Shown here piece after piece: positions 54,948 to 64,000 of a stretch of DNA of 64,000 nt. This DNA is from Pseudonocardiaceae bacterium (GTDB taxonomy: Bacteria > Actinomycetota > Actinomycetes > Mycobacteriales > Pseudonocardiaceae): NCBI GenBank assembly GCA_009379845.1, contig WHSZ01000021.1:1-64000 (forward strand). Direction: 5' to 3'. Numbering within the stretch: position 1 is the first letter of the stretch; every line of letters starts with the position of its first letter. The position numbers were made by a program, and so were the translations under genes. The notes under the pieces are model-generated. The model was not told the DNA's origin. It saw only the letters and a list, made by a program, of their open reading frames with translations, and ran no database searches.

Positions 54948-56546
54948 TTATGCGAATGTGACCGCGCGAATCACCCGCGCGTCGATCGCGGCGCCGATCG
55001 GCTCGTAGACCCTGGCGTCCACCGTGCGATCCACACGCAGCAACATGATCGCGTGCTCGTGGTCGGTGGTCTGGCTGATCTGGGCGGCCTCGATGTTGAT
55101 GCCGGCCTCGCCGAGCAGGGTGCCGGCACGACCCATCACGCCTGGCCGGTCCGGGTACTCCATCAGCAGCATGTGGCCCTCGGCGCGGATGTCGAAGTGC
55201 CGGCCGTTCACCTCGACGAGCTTCTCGACCTCGTCGAGGCCGGTGATGGTGCCGGAAACGGACATCCGGTAGCCGTCGTCGTGCACCGTGCGCACGGTGA
55301 CCAAGCTGCGGTAGTTGTTGCTCTCCGTTCCGGTGGTCAGGTCGACGGACACCCCGAGTTCCTCGGCGAGCCTCGGCGCGTTGACGAAGGTGACCTGGTC
55401 CTCGACCACAGCGGAGAACACCCCGCGCAGCGCGGCGAGCGGCAGCACGCTGAGGTCCTCGCTGGCCAACTCGCCGCGGACCTCGATGGTCACCGAGGCT
55501 GGCGCCTTGGTACTCAGCGCGGAGAGCACGGTGCCGAGCTTCTGCACCAGCGGCAGGTACGGGCGGACCTCCTCGCCGACCGAACCCCCGGTGGCCACGT
55601 TCACCGCGTCCGGCACGAAGTCCCCGCGCAGCGCGAGCAGCACCGACCGGGCGACGTCGGTACCCGCGCGGTCCTGCGCCTCCGCAGTCGATGCGCCGAG
55701 GTGCGGCGTGACGACCACGTTGTCCAGGTCGAACAGCGGGCTCTCGGTGGTCGGCTCGGTGGCGAACACGTCGACTCCGGCGCCACCGACCTGGCCCTCC
55801 CGGACGGCCTCGGCCAGCGCGGCCTCGTCGACCAGCCCACCTCGTGCGGCGTTCACGATGATCACACCGGGCTTGGTCTTCGCCAGCGCGCCCGCATCGA
55901 TCAGCCCCTTGGTCTCATCGGTCTTCGGCAGGTGGATGGAGATCGTGTCGGCCCGCCGCAGCAGTTCGTCCAGCGAGACCAGCTCGATGCCCAGCTGCGC
56001 CGCGCGGGCGACCGAGACGTACGGGTCGTAGGCGATCAGCGACATGCCGAACGCGGCGAGGCGGTGCGCGACCAGCTGGCCGATCTTGCCGAGCCCCACG
56101 ATGCCGGCGACCTTGCCGTTCAGCTCGACGCCGGAGTACGAGCTGCGCTTCCAGGCACCGCCGCGCAGGCTGGCGTCGGCGGCCGCGACCCGGCGGGCGA
56201 CCGACAGCAGCAGCGCGCAGGCGTGTTCGGCGGCGGAGACGATGTTGGAGGTGGGGGCGTTGACCACGAGCACGCCGCGCTCGGTAGCCGCGGGAACCTC
56301 GACGTTGTCCAGCCCGACGCCGGCGCGGGCGACCACCTTCAGCTGACCGGCGGCGGTGAGTACCTCGGCGTCGACCTGTGTCGCGGACCGTACGACGAGG
56401 GCGTCGGCCCGTGCGACCTCGGCGAGCAGCGCCTGGCGGTCCGTGCCGTCGACATGCCGGATTTCGACCTCGTCGCCGAAAACATCCAGCACCGAGGGCG
56501 CCAGCTTTTCGGCAAGCAGAACGACGGGTCGAGTGGATGTGCTCAC
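54948..56546 (-). CDS. serA: D-3-phosphoglycerate dehydrogenase
   Basis: First step of serine synthesis, oxidising 3-phosphoglycerate. The 532-residue type I enzyme has the substrate domain (RPVVLLAEKLAPSVLDVFG, VVRSATQVDAEVL), the NAD fold GIVGLGKIGQLVAHRLAAFGM, catalytic Arg/Glu/His in VNAARGGLVDEAAL and VVTPHLGASTAEAQ, then an allosteric substrate-binding (ASB) domain and a C-terminal ACT domain (LLMEYPDRPGVMGRAGTLLGEAGINIEAAQIS) for serine feedback. GTG at 56546 with GGGAGC upstream is chosen; the frame to 56606 is not conserved. Serine feeds the C1 pool and cysteine, both dealt with elsewhere in the window. Confidence 0.96.
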   Translation of the reverse strand: MSTSTRPVVLLAEKLAPSVLDVFGDEVEIRHVDGTDRQALLAEVARADALVVRSATQVDAEVLTAAGQLKVVARAGVGLDNVEVPAATERGVLVVNAPTSNIVSAAEHACALLLSVARRVAAADASLRGGAWKRSSYSGVELNGKVAGIVGLGKIGQLVAHRLAAFGMSLIAYDPYVSVARAAQLGIELVSLDELLRRADTISIHLPKTDETKGLIDAGALAKTKPGVIIVNAARGGLVDEAALAEAVREGQVGGAGVDVFATEPTTESPLFDLDNVVVTPHLGASTAEAQDRAGTDVARSVLLALRGDFVPDAVNVATGGSVGEEVRPYLPLVQKLGTVLSALSTKAPASVTIEVRGELASEDLSVLPLAALRGVFSAVVEDQVTFVNAPRLAEELGVSVDLTTGTESNNYRSLVTVRTVHDDGYRMSVSGTITGLDEVEKLVEVNGRHFDIRAEGHMLLMEYPDRPGVMGRAGTLLGEAGINIEAAQISQTTDHEHAIMLLRVDRTVDARVYEPIGAAIDARVIRAVTFA

Positions 56547-56761
56547 GTGTTTAGCTCCCAAGCTTTCCGTGGATTCCATGAAGCGCGGAGTGTTCCGCCA
56601 ACCCACGAGCTAGGTGAGCGTGGTCTGCCAAACACCCACGCCGGCCGGCCACAACGGCGTGCCCGGACGGCTTGAGTCTATCGGGACAGCCGTGCACACC
56701 AGCAAAGGGTGTTGAACGCCACCCGTTTCAGGCGGTGCCGCAGCCGATCCTCGCCCATCCG

Positions 56762-56783
56762 CGCAATATGGATGCATATTGCG
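56762..56783. repeat. Dispersed AT-rich palindrome, copy 2
   Basis: The 20 bases found at 15422-15441 recur here exactly, and the palindrome extends by two bases to 22. It lies 11 bases beyond the DUF397 gene stop, so it may terminate that gene, though it is not followed by a T-tract. The 212 bases from here to serA show a possible -10 TAGACT and nothing else. Confidence 0.75.
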
Positions 56784-56794
56784 GTACTGGTGGG

Positions 56795-57049
56795 TTACCA
56801 GGGCTCGTCGAACTCGCCGTCCTTGGCGCCGGCCACGAACGCGTCCCACTCGGCCATGGTGAACACCAGCACCGTGCCGTCCGGTTCGGTGGCGTTGCGC
56901 ATCGCTACGTAGGTGGCGCCGTCGGTGTGTGGCACGAAAGCGATCTCCACCTGATCACCGCCTGGGCGCTGCCACTCGGCGTTGGTCAGATCGAGCTTGC
57001 CGCGCACCTCGGCCTTGTCGTCGTAGATGGGTGCGCTGTTCTCGCTCAT
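56795..57049 (-). CDS. DUF397 family protein
   Basis: An 84-residue protein of the DUF397 family, recognised from EVRGKLDLTNAEWQRPGGDQVEIAFVPHTDGATYVAMRNATEPDGTVLVFTMAEWDAFVAGAKDGEFD. DUF397 proteins are abundant in streptomycetes and Pseudonocardiales, usually beside a helix-turn-helix partner (BldB/WhiJ-like systems) affecting development; here no partner is adjacent, so it is an orphan. ATG at 57049 with a GGGGG stretch upstream. Flanked by ilvC upstream and an AT-rich palindrome downstream. Confidence 0.85.
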   Translation of the reverse strand: MSENSAPIYDDKAEVRGKLDLTNAEWQRPGGDQVEIAFVPHTDGATYVAMRNATEPDGTVLVFTMAEWDAFVAGAKDGEFDEPW

Positions 57050-57142
57050 CGTTCCCCCTTGGATTTCGGGCGTGACGGCGGCACGATACCCGCGTCATGC
57101 CGGCACATCGCGCGCGGCAACGTGCCGGCATGACGCCTGACG

Positions 57143-58165
<1,023 letters not shown>

Positions 58166-58196
58166 CTACTACCTTTCCGTAAAGACTCCTGCGTGC

Positions 58197-58703
58197 TCAC
58201 CGTGTCGCGGTCGCGGTAATGGACCGTGCGCCTCGACCGACGGCGACCATTCCGGACTGCACCATCTCGCGGACACCGTATGGTTCCAGCATCCGCAGCA
58301 ATGCCTCGATCTTGTCGGCGGTGCCGGTCGCTTCGATGGTCAGCGCCTCCGGGGAGACGTCCACCACCTTGGCACGGAACAGCTGGACGGTCTCCAGCAC
58401 CTGGCTGCGCACCGTGGCGTCGGCCCGAACCTTGACAAGCAGCAGCTCGCGCTGCACCGAGATGTCCGGGTCGAGCTCGACGATCTTGATGATGTTCACG
58501 AGCTTGTTGAGCTGCTTGGTGACCTGCTCGAGCGGCAGCTCCTCGACCGCGACGACGATGGTCATCCTCGAGATGTCCTCGTTCTCCGTCGGGCCGACCG
58601 CCAGCGACTCGATGTTGAAGCCACGGCGGGAGAACAGCCCCGCGACCCTGGCCAGCACACCTGGCTTGTTCTCGACCAGCACGCTCAGGGTGTGCTTGCT
58701 CAT
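58197..58703 (-). CDS. ilvN: Acetolactate synthase small (regulatory) subunit
   Basis: Valine-sensing subunit of acetohydroxyacid synthase. The 168-residue protein has the N-terminal ACT domain ([35 protein letters not shown]) and the second half [48 protein letters not shown] at 58703 overlaps the ilvB stop as ATGA, ensuring coupled synthesis with the catalytic subunit. Confidence 0.97.
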   Translation of the reverse strand: MSKHTLSVLVENKPGVLARVAGLFSRRGFNIESLAVGPTENEDISRMTIVVAVEELPLEQVTKQLNKLVNIIKIVELDPDISVQRELLLVKVRADATVRSQVLETVQLFRAKVVDVSPEALTIEATGTADKIEALLRMLEPYGVREMVQSGMVAVGRGARSITATATR

Positions 58704-60595
58704 CGCTGCGCGCCTTCCGCCTCGTCGTCGTCGAACAGCGGCCGGATCCCGCGCGCCGCCATGATCTCGTCGTTACCGGTGCCGGCCGCCACCATCGGCC
58801 ACACCTGAGCATCCTTGCCCACCACGAAGTCGATCACGACGGGGCGGTCGGTGATCTCCCTCGCCCGCTGGATGACGTCGTCCACCTCGTCCTTGGTCTC
58901 ACAGCGCAGGCCCGCACATCCCAGCGATTCGGCCAGCAGCGCGAAGTCCGGGATGCGGTGCGCGTGGGTACCGAGATCGGTCTGCGAGTAACGCTCGGCG
59001 TAGAACAGGTTCTGCCACTGGCGCACCATGCCGAGGTTGCCGTTGTTGATCACCGCGACCTTGATCGGCGCGCCCTCGATCGCACAGGTGGCCAGCTCCT
59101 GGTTGGTCATCTGGAAGCAGCCGTCCCCGTCGATCGCCCAGACCTCCTTGCCGGGGTGGCCGAACTGCGCCCCCATCGCGGCCGGCACGGCGAAGCCCAT
59201 GGTGCCGAGCCCGCCGGAGTTGATCCAGCTGCGCGGGTGCTCGTACCGGATGAACTGCGCCGCCCACATCTGGTGCTGGCCGACGCCGGCCGTGTACAGC
59301 GCCTCCGGCCCAGCGAGCTGGCCGATCCGCTCGATCACGTGCTGCGGCGACAGCGCACCGTCAGCCGGCCAGTCGTACCCGAGCGGGAACGTCTCCCGCC
59401 ACGAGTTCAGCTGGTCCCACCACGACGTGAACCCCATCGCCCCATCGCCTTCCTGCTCGGCCCGCACGGCGCTGAGCAGCTCGGTGATGATCTCCTTACA
59501 GTCCCCGACGATCGGCACATCAGCCTTGCGGTTCTTGGAGATTTCCGCGGGATCGATGTCCGCGTGCACGATCGCGGCTTCCGGTGCGAAGGTGGACAGC
59601 TGGCCGGTGACCCGGTCGTCGAACCGGGCGCCGAGCGCCAGGATCAGGTCCGAGCGCTGCATCGCGGCGACCGCGGCGACCGCCCCGTGCATGCCGGGCA
59701 TGCCGAGGTTCTGCGGGTGCGAGTCCGGGAAGGCTCCGCGCGCCATCAGGGTGGTGACCACCGGAATGTTGGTCAGCTCGGCCAGCTCCCGCAGCCCGTC
59801 GGCCGCGCCCGCCTTGAGCACGCCGCCACCGAGGTAGAGCACCGGCCGGTGGGACTTCGCGATCAGTCCGGCCGCTTCCCGCACCTGCTTGCCGTGTGGC
59901 CGCAGGGTCGGCCGGTAACCGGGCAGTTGCCGGTCCGGCGGCCAGACGAACGAGGTGGTCTCCTGCAGCACGTCCTTCGGGATGTCAACCAGCACCGGTC
60001 CCGGCCGTCCCGTTGACGCCAGGTGGAACGCCTCAGCGATCACTCTCGGGATGTCCGCGGGATCGGTGACCAGGTAGTTGTGCTTGGTGATCGGCAGCGT
60101 GATGCCGCAGATGTCGGCTTCCTGAAAGGCATCCGTGCCGATCAGGGCACGGCTCTGCTGGCCGGTGACGGCCACGATCGGGATCGAGTCCATATGCGCG
60201 TCGGCCAGCGGGGTCACCAGGTTCGTCGCGCCAGGGCCGGATGTGGCCATGCACACGCCGACCTTTCCGGTCGCCTGCGCGTAGCCGGTGGCGGCGTGGC
60301 CGGCACCCTGCTCGTGCCGGACAAGGACGTGCCGGACCTTGGTGGAGTCGAGCAGCGGGTCGTAGGCGGGCAGGATCGTGCCACCAGGGATCCCGAATAC
60401 CACCTCGGTGCCAACCGACTCGAGCGAGCGCACCAGCGACTGCGCGCCGGTGAGTCGTACAGGCGCGCCGGCCGGTGGCGCCGGCTTCGGGCGGCTGCCC
60501 TGCTGCCCGTTCGGTGTCGCGGTGTGCGCGGGGAGATCTTCGGTCCCGGTTGTTTCCCGTTCGGACCTGGGAGATCTCGAGGTGGCGCTGGTCAT
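58700..60595 (-). CDS. ilvB: Acetolactate synthase large subunit
   Basis: ThDP/FAD enzyme forming acetolactate and acetohydroxybutyrate, first common step of valine, leucine and isoleucine synthesis. The 631-residue protein has a Ser/Thr/Pro-rich N-terminal 45 residues, then [32 protein letters not shown] (ThDP-activating Glu), [52 protein letters not shown], and the ThDP-Mg motif [44 protein letters not shown]. First gene of the operon, 77 bases after an intrinsic terminator that forms part of a leader-peptide attenuator. Confidence 0.97.
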   Translation of the reverse strand: MTSATSRSPRSERETTGTEDLPAHTATPNGQQGSRPKPAPPAGAPVRLTGAQSLVRSLESVGTEVVFGIPGGTILPAYDPLLDSTKVRHVLVRHEQGAGHAATGYAQATGKVGVCMATSGPGATNLVTPLADAHMDSIPIVAVTGQQSRALIGTDAFQEADICGITLPITKHNYLVTDPADIPRVIAEAFHLASTGRPGPVLVDIPKDVLQETTSFVWPPDRQLPGYRPTLRPHGKQVREAAGLIAKSHRPVLYLGGGVLKAGAADGLRELAELTNIPVVTTLMARGAFPDSHPQNLGMPGMHGAVAAVAAMQRSDLILALGARFDDRVTGQLSTFAPEAAIVHADIDPAEISKNRKADVPIVGDCKEIITELLSAVRAEQEGDGAMGFTSWWDQLNSWRETFPLGYDWPADGALSPQHVIERIGQLAGPEALYTAGVGQHQMWAAQFIRYEHPRSWINSGGLGTMGFAVPAAMGAQFGHPGKEVWAIDGDGCFQMTNQELATCAIEGAPIKVAVINNGNLGMVRQWQNLFYAERYSQTDLGTHAHRIPDFALLAESLGCAGLRCETKDEVDDVIQRAREITDRPVVIDFVVGKDAQVWPMVAAGTGNDEIMAARGIRPLFDDDEAEGAQR

Positions 60596-60672
60596 CAGTT
60601 CTGCCTCGTGGTTGTCGGTTTCTCAGTTGGGTGGCACCGCTACGCTACGCACTCGAACCTGGTCTTGACACG

Positions 60673-60710
60673 AAAAAACCCCCGCCGACCACATGGGTCG
60701 CACGAGGGTT
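60673..60710 (-). terminator. Attenuator terminator in the ilvB leader
   Basis: On the minus strand AACCC and GGGTT plus GGTCG and CGACC pair around a short internal loop, followed by TTTTTT. A pause hairpin with perfect 11-bp arms, GCGCGTCGACG (60711-60721) and CGTCGACGCGC (60738-60748), lies just upstream and covers the leader stop codon. Confidence 0.9.
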
Positions 60711-60732
60711 GCGCGTCGACGTCGTCCTACTC

Positions 60733-60786
60733 CTAAGCGTCGACGCGCTTCGGAAGTACGAGTACGAGGTCAGTACGCAGCGGCAT
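60733..60786 (-). CDS. Leader peptide of the ilvBNC operon
   Basis: Seventeen codons: MPLRTDLVLVLPKRVDA, with the run Leu-Val-Leu-Val-Leu in the middle. The start ATG is six bases after the -10 box, so the transcript is predicted leaderless. Ribosome stalling on Leu/Val codons would prevent the pause/terminator structure and allow transcription of ilvBNC. Leader-peptide attenuation of ilvB is established in corynebacteria. Confidence 0.88.
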   Translation of the reverse strand: MPLRTDLVLVLPKRVDA

Positions 60787-60792
60787 AGTTCG

Positions 60793-60822
60793 ACGTTAAC
60801 GCCTTGCCACGAGAAGCGTCAA
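60793..60822 (-). promoter_or_regulatory. Promoter of ilvBNC
   Basis: On the minus strand -35 TTGACG (60817-60822) and -10 TAACGT (60793-60798) with an 18-base spacer; the start point should fall on or next to the A of the leader ATG at 60786. Confidence 0.72.
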
Positions 60823-60906
60823 CTTCGCGGGACGGATATCCCGAATACTGGGCCGTGCGGGTGACCCGCGCGATGCCCGTGACGAGCCCGGGGGCACCAT
60901 CGAGTC

Positions 60907-61449
60907 ATGTCGAGCGGCGATGCCTCACCACCGGCCAGCCAGCGCGCGGTGTTCCGTGCCCCTGGCGTCCTGCTGCTCGTGGCCTTCTTCATCACGGTAT
61001 GCGCGACACCCTTCGCGCTCGGCGCCCCAGGACTGCAGGCCATCTACCTGGTGCCGGTGGCGCTGGTGGTCTGGACGCTGCGTTCCCGCACCACTGTGGA
61101 CCGCGACGGGATCGTGGCACGCACGGTGCTCTCCCGGCAGGCGGTGCCGTGGTCCGAGCTTTCCGGGCTCCGGCTGACCCGGCGTTCCGGGGTGCGGGCG
61201 ATGCGCGGCGACGGCAGCGAGATCGCGCTGCCAACGGTGCGCACCCGGCACCTGCCGGTCATCGCGGCGCTGAGCGACGGGCGAATCCCCGATCCGGCCG
61301 CCGCCGCGGCCGCTACTGCCGCGACTGCTACTGAGGAAGGCTCCGACGCCGAGGACGCACCGAGCACCGAAGTCACGGTGGCCGGCGAAACCGCGCCGGC
61401 CACCGAGGAAGGTACCGACGCCGGCTCGTCGCTCGCGGCCCAGGAGTAA
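60907..61449 (+). CDS. Membrane protein with PH-like domain
   Basis: A 180-residue protein with two transmembrane segments (APGVLLLVAFFITVCATPFAL and AIYLVPVALVVWTL, residues about 18-58), then a bacterial PH-like domain (TTVDRDGIVARTVLSRQAVPWSELSGLRLTRRSGVRAMRGDGSEIALPTVRTRHLPVIAALSDG) and an Ala/Thr/Glu-rich tail. ATG at 60907. Conserved between ilvB and ilvD in actinobacteria, function unknown. Divergent from the ilvB leader; ilvD follows 89 bases later in the same direction. Confidence 0.82.
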   Translation: MSSGDASPPASQRAVFRAPGVLLLVAFFITVCATPFALGAPGLQAIYLVPVALVVWTLRSRTTVDRDGIVARTVLSRQAVPWSELSGLRLTRRSGVRAMRGDGSEIALPTVRTRHLPVIAALSDGRIPDPAAAAAATAATATEEGSDAEDAPSTEVTVAGETAPATEEGTDAGSSLAAQE

Positions 61450-61538
61450 TCTCCACAGGTACCGATACCGCCGCACGGAGGCACACCCACCTCGGCGCCT
61501 GGATGTAACCACCTGACTTGAATCGGCTTGGAGGAGCC

Positions 61539-63383
61539 ATGCCCGAGCTCCGCTCCCGCACCACCACCCACGGCCGGAATGCCGCGGGCGCCCGTGCGCT
61601 GTGGCGCGCGACCGGAATGACCGACGGCGATTTCGGCAAGCCCATCGTGGCGATCGCGAACTCGTACACCCAATTCGTGCCGGGTCACGTGCACCTGAAG
61701 GACCTCGGCGAGCTGGTAGCCGGCGCCGTGCGGGAGGCCGGTGGGGTGCCGCGAGAGTTCCACACCATCGCGGTGGACGACGGTATCGCCATGGGGCACT
61801 CCGGGATGCTGTACTCGCTGCCGTCCCGCGAGGTGATCGCCGACGCGGTCGAGTACATGGTCAACGGGCATCAGGCTGACGCGCTGGTGTGCATCTCGAA
61901 CTGCGACAAGATCACGCCCGGCATGCTGAACGCGGCGATGCGGCTGAACATCCCCACGGTGTTCGTCTCCGGCGGGCCGATGGAGGCCGGCAAAGCCGTG
62001 GTGGTGGACGGGGTGGCACACGCACCGACCGACCTGATCACCGCGATCTCCGCGTCGGCCAGCCCCGAGGTGGACGACGAAGGGCTCACCGAGGTGGAGC
62101 GCTCGGCTTGCCCGACGTGCGGTTCCTGCTCAGGGATGTTCACCGCGAACTCGATGAACTGCCTCACCGAGGCGCTCGGGCTCGCGCTGCCGGGTAACGG
62201 TTCCACGCTCGCCACCCACGCGTTGCGCCGTGAGCTTTTTCTTTCCGCTGGGCGCACCGTCGTCGAACTGGCCAAACGCTGGTACGGCGAGGACGACTCC
62301 GCCGTGCTGCCGAGGTCCATCGCCAACCGCAAGGCGTTCGAGAACGCGATGGCGCTTGACATGGCGATGGGCGGGTCCACGAACACCGTGCTGCACATCC
62401 TCGCCGCGGCGAGCGAAGGCGAGATCGGCTTCTCGCTTGAGGACATCGATGCGGTGAGCCGCAGGGTTCCGTGCCTGTCCAAAGTGGCCCCGAACTCGAA
62501 CTACCACATGGAAGACGTGCACCGCGCCGGTGGCGTCACCGCGATCCTCGGTGAGCTGGACCGTGCCGGCCTGCTGCACCGCGACGTGCACGCGGTGCAC
62601 AGCCCCTCGCTAACCGACTGGCTGTCCACATGGGACATTCGTTCGGCCGCGCCAGCCGAACGGGCCGTCGAACTGTTCCACGCCGCACCAGGCGGGGTAC
62701 GCACCACCGAGGCGTTCTCCACCACGAACCGCTGGTCCGATTTGGACACCGATGGAGCGCGCGGCTGCATCCGCGACGTCGAGCACGCGTACACCGCGGA
62801 GGGCGGGCTGGCCGTACTGCGTGGCAACCTCGCCGAGTACGGCGCGGTGATCAAGGCCGCGGGTATCGACGAGGAGTTGTGGCATTTCGAAGGCCCCGCG
62901 CGGGTGGTGGAAAGCCAGGAACAGGCCGTTTCGGCGATCCTGAACAAGGAGGTGCAGCCGGGAGACGTGCTCGTGGTCCGCTACGAGGGACCGGCAGGCG
63001 GGCCGGGGATGCAGGAGATGCTGCACCCCACGGCGTTCCTCAAGGGTTCCGGGCTCGGCCAGAAATGCGCGCTGATCACCGACGGCCGGTTCTCCGGCGG
63101 CTCCTCGGGCCTCTCGGTCGGGCACATCTCGCCGGAGGCGGCCGACGAGGGCACCATCGGCCTGGTTCAGAACGGCGATCGCATCCTGATCGACGTGCGC
63201 CAGCGCAGGCTGGAGCTGCTCGTGGACCCCGGGGTGCTCGCCGAACGCCGAGCCAAGATGAGCGCGAGCGAGAACCCGTGGCAGCCGGACGGCCGGCAGC
63301 GCCCGGTGAGCCGCGCGCTACAGGCCTACGCCCGGCTGGCCACCTCGTCGCACACCGGAGCCGTGCGGGATCCCTCCCGGTAG
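61539..63383 (+). CDS. ilvD: Dihydroxy-acid dehydratase
   Basis: Iron-sulfur dehydratase of the valine/isoleucine pathway. The 614-residue protein matches the E. coli-type length and has the cluster cysteines in [16 protein letters not shown] and [32 protein letters not shown], plus [30 protein letters not shown] and [23 protein letters not shown] near the C-terminus. ATG at 61539 with GGAGGAG upstream; a start 7 codons earlier is possible. Converges with the DoxX gene, 17 bases apart. With ilvBNC and leuBCD, nearly the full branched-chain pathway except ilvE and leuA is in this window. Confidence 0.97.
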   Translation: MPELRSRTTTHGRNAAGARALWRATGMTDGDFGKPIVAIANSYTQFVPGHVHLKDLGELVAGAVREAGGVPREFHTIAVDDGIAMGHSGMLYSLPSREVIADAVEYMVNGHQADALVCISNCDKITPGMLNAAMRLNIPTVFVSGGPMEAGKAVVVDGVAHAPTDLITAISASASPEVDDEGLTEVERSACPTCGSCSGMFTANSMNCLTEALGLALPGNGSTLATHALRRELFLSAGRTVVELAKRWYGEDDSAVLPRSIANRKAFENAMALDMAMGGSTNTVLHILAAASEGEIGFSLEDIDAVSRRVPCLSKVAPNSNYHMEDVHRAGGVTAILGELDRAGLLHRDVHAVHSPSLTDWLSTWDIRSAAPAERAVELFHAAPGGVRTTEAFSTTNRWSDLDTDGARGCIRDVEHAYTAEGGLAVLRGNLAEYGAVIKAAGIDEELWHFEGPARVVESQEQAVSAILNKEVQPGDVLVVRYEGPAGGPGMQEMLHPTAFLKGSGLGQKCALITDGRFSGGSSGLSVGHISPEAADEGTIGLVQNGDRILIDVRQRRLELLVDPGVLAERRAKMSASENPWQPDGRQRPVSRALQAYARLATSSHTGAVRDPSR

Positions 63384-63400
63384 GCAGACGAAGCCAGGAC

Positions 63401-64000
63401 CTACCTGAAGACCAGCAGCACCACCGCGCTGGCCGCGGCCGCGATCAGCACGCTGACCAGACCGAAGGCCGGCGCGTGGCTGAACCACCGGGTACGCCGG
63501 TCGAGCGCGACTCGGCCGGCACCGGTGAACGCCAGTGCCAGTGCCGCCACCCCGAGCACCATCTCCAACTCGAAGCCGCCGTCCCCCGCGAAGAACCCGG
63601 CTTCCAGCTTCATCGCGATCACCGCGTTGAACATCACCCCGAGCAGGCCGGCCGCGGCTAGCGAGGTGAACAGCCCGAACACCAGCAGCGCACCGGCGCC
63701 GAGTTCGGTCACCGTGGTCACCCACGCGAGCGCGGTCGTCTGGCTGTAGCCGGCGCTCTCCAGCACCCCCGCGAAAGCGCCGACGCCGCCTCCCCTGCCG
63801 TCGACGCCACCGAACATGCCGAGCTTCTGCAACCCGTGCGCGATGAACAGGCCACCGAGCACCCAGCGCACCAGCAGCAGCCCGACGTCCAACCCGGCGT
63901 GCCAGGACGGCCCGTCATCGGAGTAGGAATCCTGCGCCGCGCGCTGATTGATCAGCGAGGTCTGCGACGTGCTGGTGAACCCGCTCTCGTCGAACTCTCC
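63401..64000 (-). CDS. DoxX-family membrane protein, 5' end beyond the window
   Basis: At least 199 codons, open to the right edge. The N-terminal visible part is hydrophilic (SLINQRAAQDSYSDDGPSWHAG), followed by four transmembrane segments of the DoxX fold (LDVGLLLVRWVLGGLFIAHGLQKLGMFGG; TALAWVTTVTELGAGALLVFGLFTSLAAAGLL; FELEMVLGVAALALAFTGAG; FGLVSVLIAAAASAVVLLVF). It corresponds by position to Rv3005c, part of a membrane oxidoreductase complex with SodA and SseA in M. tuberculosis. A TTG at 63892 could start a 163-residue form, but continued homology upstream makes a longer protein more likely. Confidence 0.85.
   Translation of the reverse strand, partial: GEFDESGFTSTSQTSLINQRAAQDSYSDDGPSWHAGLDVGLLLVRWVLGGLFIAHGLQKLGMFGGVDGRGGGVGAFAGVLESAGYSQTTALAWVTTVTELGAGALLVFGLFTSLAAAGLLGVMFNAVIAMKLEAGFFAGDGGFELEMVLGVAALALAFTGAGRVALDRRTRWFSHAPAFGLVSVLIAAAASAVVLLVFR

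Overview
The window is 64 kb of very GC-rich chromosomal DNA with GTG and TTG starts, ATGA/GTGA/TTGA-type gene overlaps and several probably leaderless transcripts. The backbone is the conserved actinobacterial block known from mycobacteria as pca-recG-DAK-rpmB-ung-thiL-ddl-gpsA-fbiD-ppk-mutT1-hupB-leuD-leuC-ndgR-gltX-FAH-leuB-serA-ilvC-ilvN-ilvB-ilvD region. A full-length hupB with a long basic tail, the F420-pathway enzyme FbiD, a DUF397 protein, an AfsR-like regulator relic and a Streptomyces-type cholesterol oxidase point to a filamentous actinomycete, most likely Pseudonocardiales; this placement is inference from gene content and order.

Layout. 1-13.2 kb: IS630-like remnant, pyruvate carboxylase, recG, a DhaL/DAK-domain kinase, rpmB, ung, a gamma-carbonic-anhydrase-like protein, a GNAT, thiL, a stand-alone Lrp ligand-binding protein, DUF3515 and ddl. 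13.2-29.2 kb is an accessory island that sits where mycobacteria have ddl next to gpsA: a MocR regulator with an FMN split-barrel protein, an IclR regulator, an orphan ferredoxin reductase, a secreted cholesterol oxidase, and a tightly packed five-gene operon (dimethylglycine-dehydrogenase-like, DmdA-like GcvT protein, methylene-THF reductase-like, Fhs, FchA). That operon would strip methyl groups onto tetrahydrofolate and oxidise them to formate with ATP recovery. It is followed by sulfur amino acid genes (cysteine dioxygenase, cystathionine gamma-lyase/synthase type enzyme, EamA exporter). 29.3-44.2 kb returns to the core: gpsA-plsC, fbiD, ppk, mutT1, a frameshifted AfsR-like pseudogene, hupB, leuDC, ndgR, tRNA-Glu, tRNA-Gln, a HAD hydrolase and gltX. 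44.2-47.1 kb is a small accessory insert (FAD monooxygenase, MerR, aldo-keto reductase). 47.1-64 kb: FAH-family protein, citramalate synthase, leuB, a large secreted subtilase, serA, DUF397, ilvC-ilvN-ilvB, a PH-domain membrane protein, ilvD and a DoxX protein cut by the window edge.

Regulation is unusually readable. Two branched-chain amino acid attenuators (ilvB with a Leu/Val leader peptide, cimA with an Ile-Ile-Ile leader peptide) share the same design: -35/-10, six bases, then a leaderless leader ORF, a pause hairpin and a U-tract terminator. Cysteine dioxygenase has a short leader ORF of the actinobacterial HVDL-R-C type, and EamA may have a Cys-containing one. The IclR island carries two copies of a GTTGC-N26-GCAAC element, one in each divergent promoter region. 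A MerR regulator has matching palindromes at its own gene and at the aldo-keto reductase. A 14-bp perfect inverted repeat encloses the start codon of the cystathionine gamma-lyase-type gene. Several dispersed or tandem hairpin repeats lie in the intergenic spaces.
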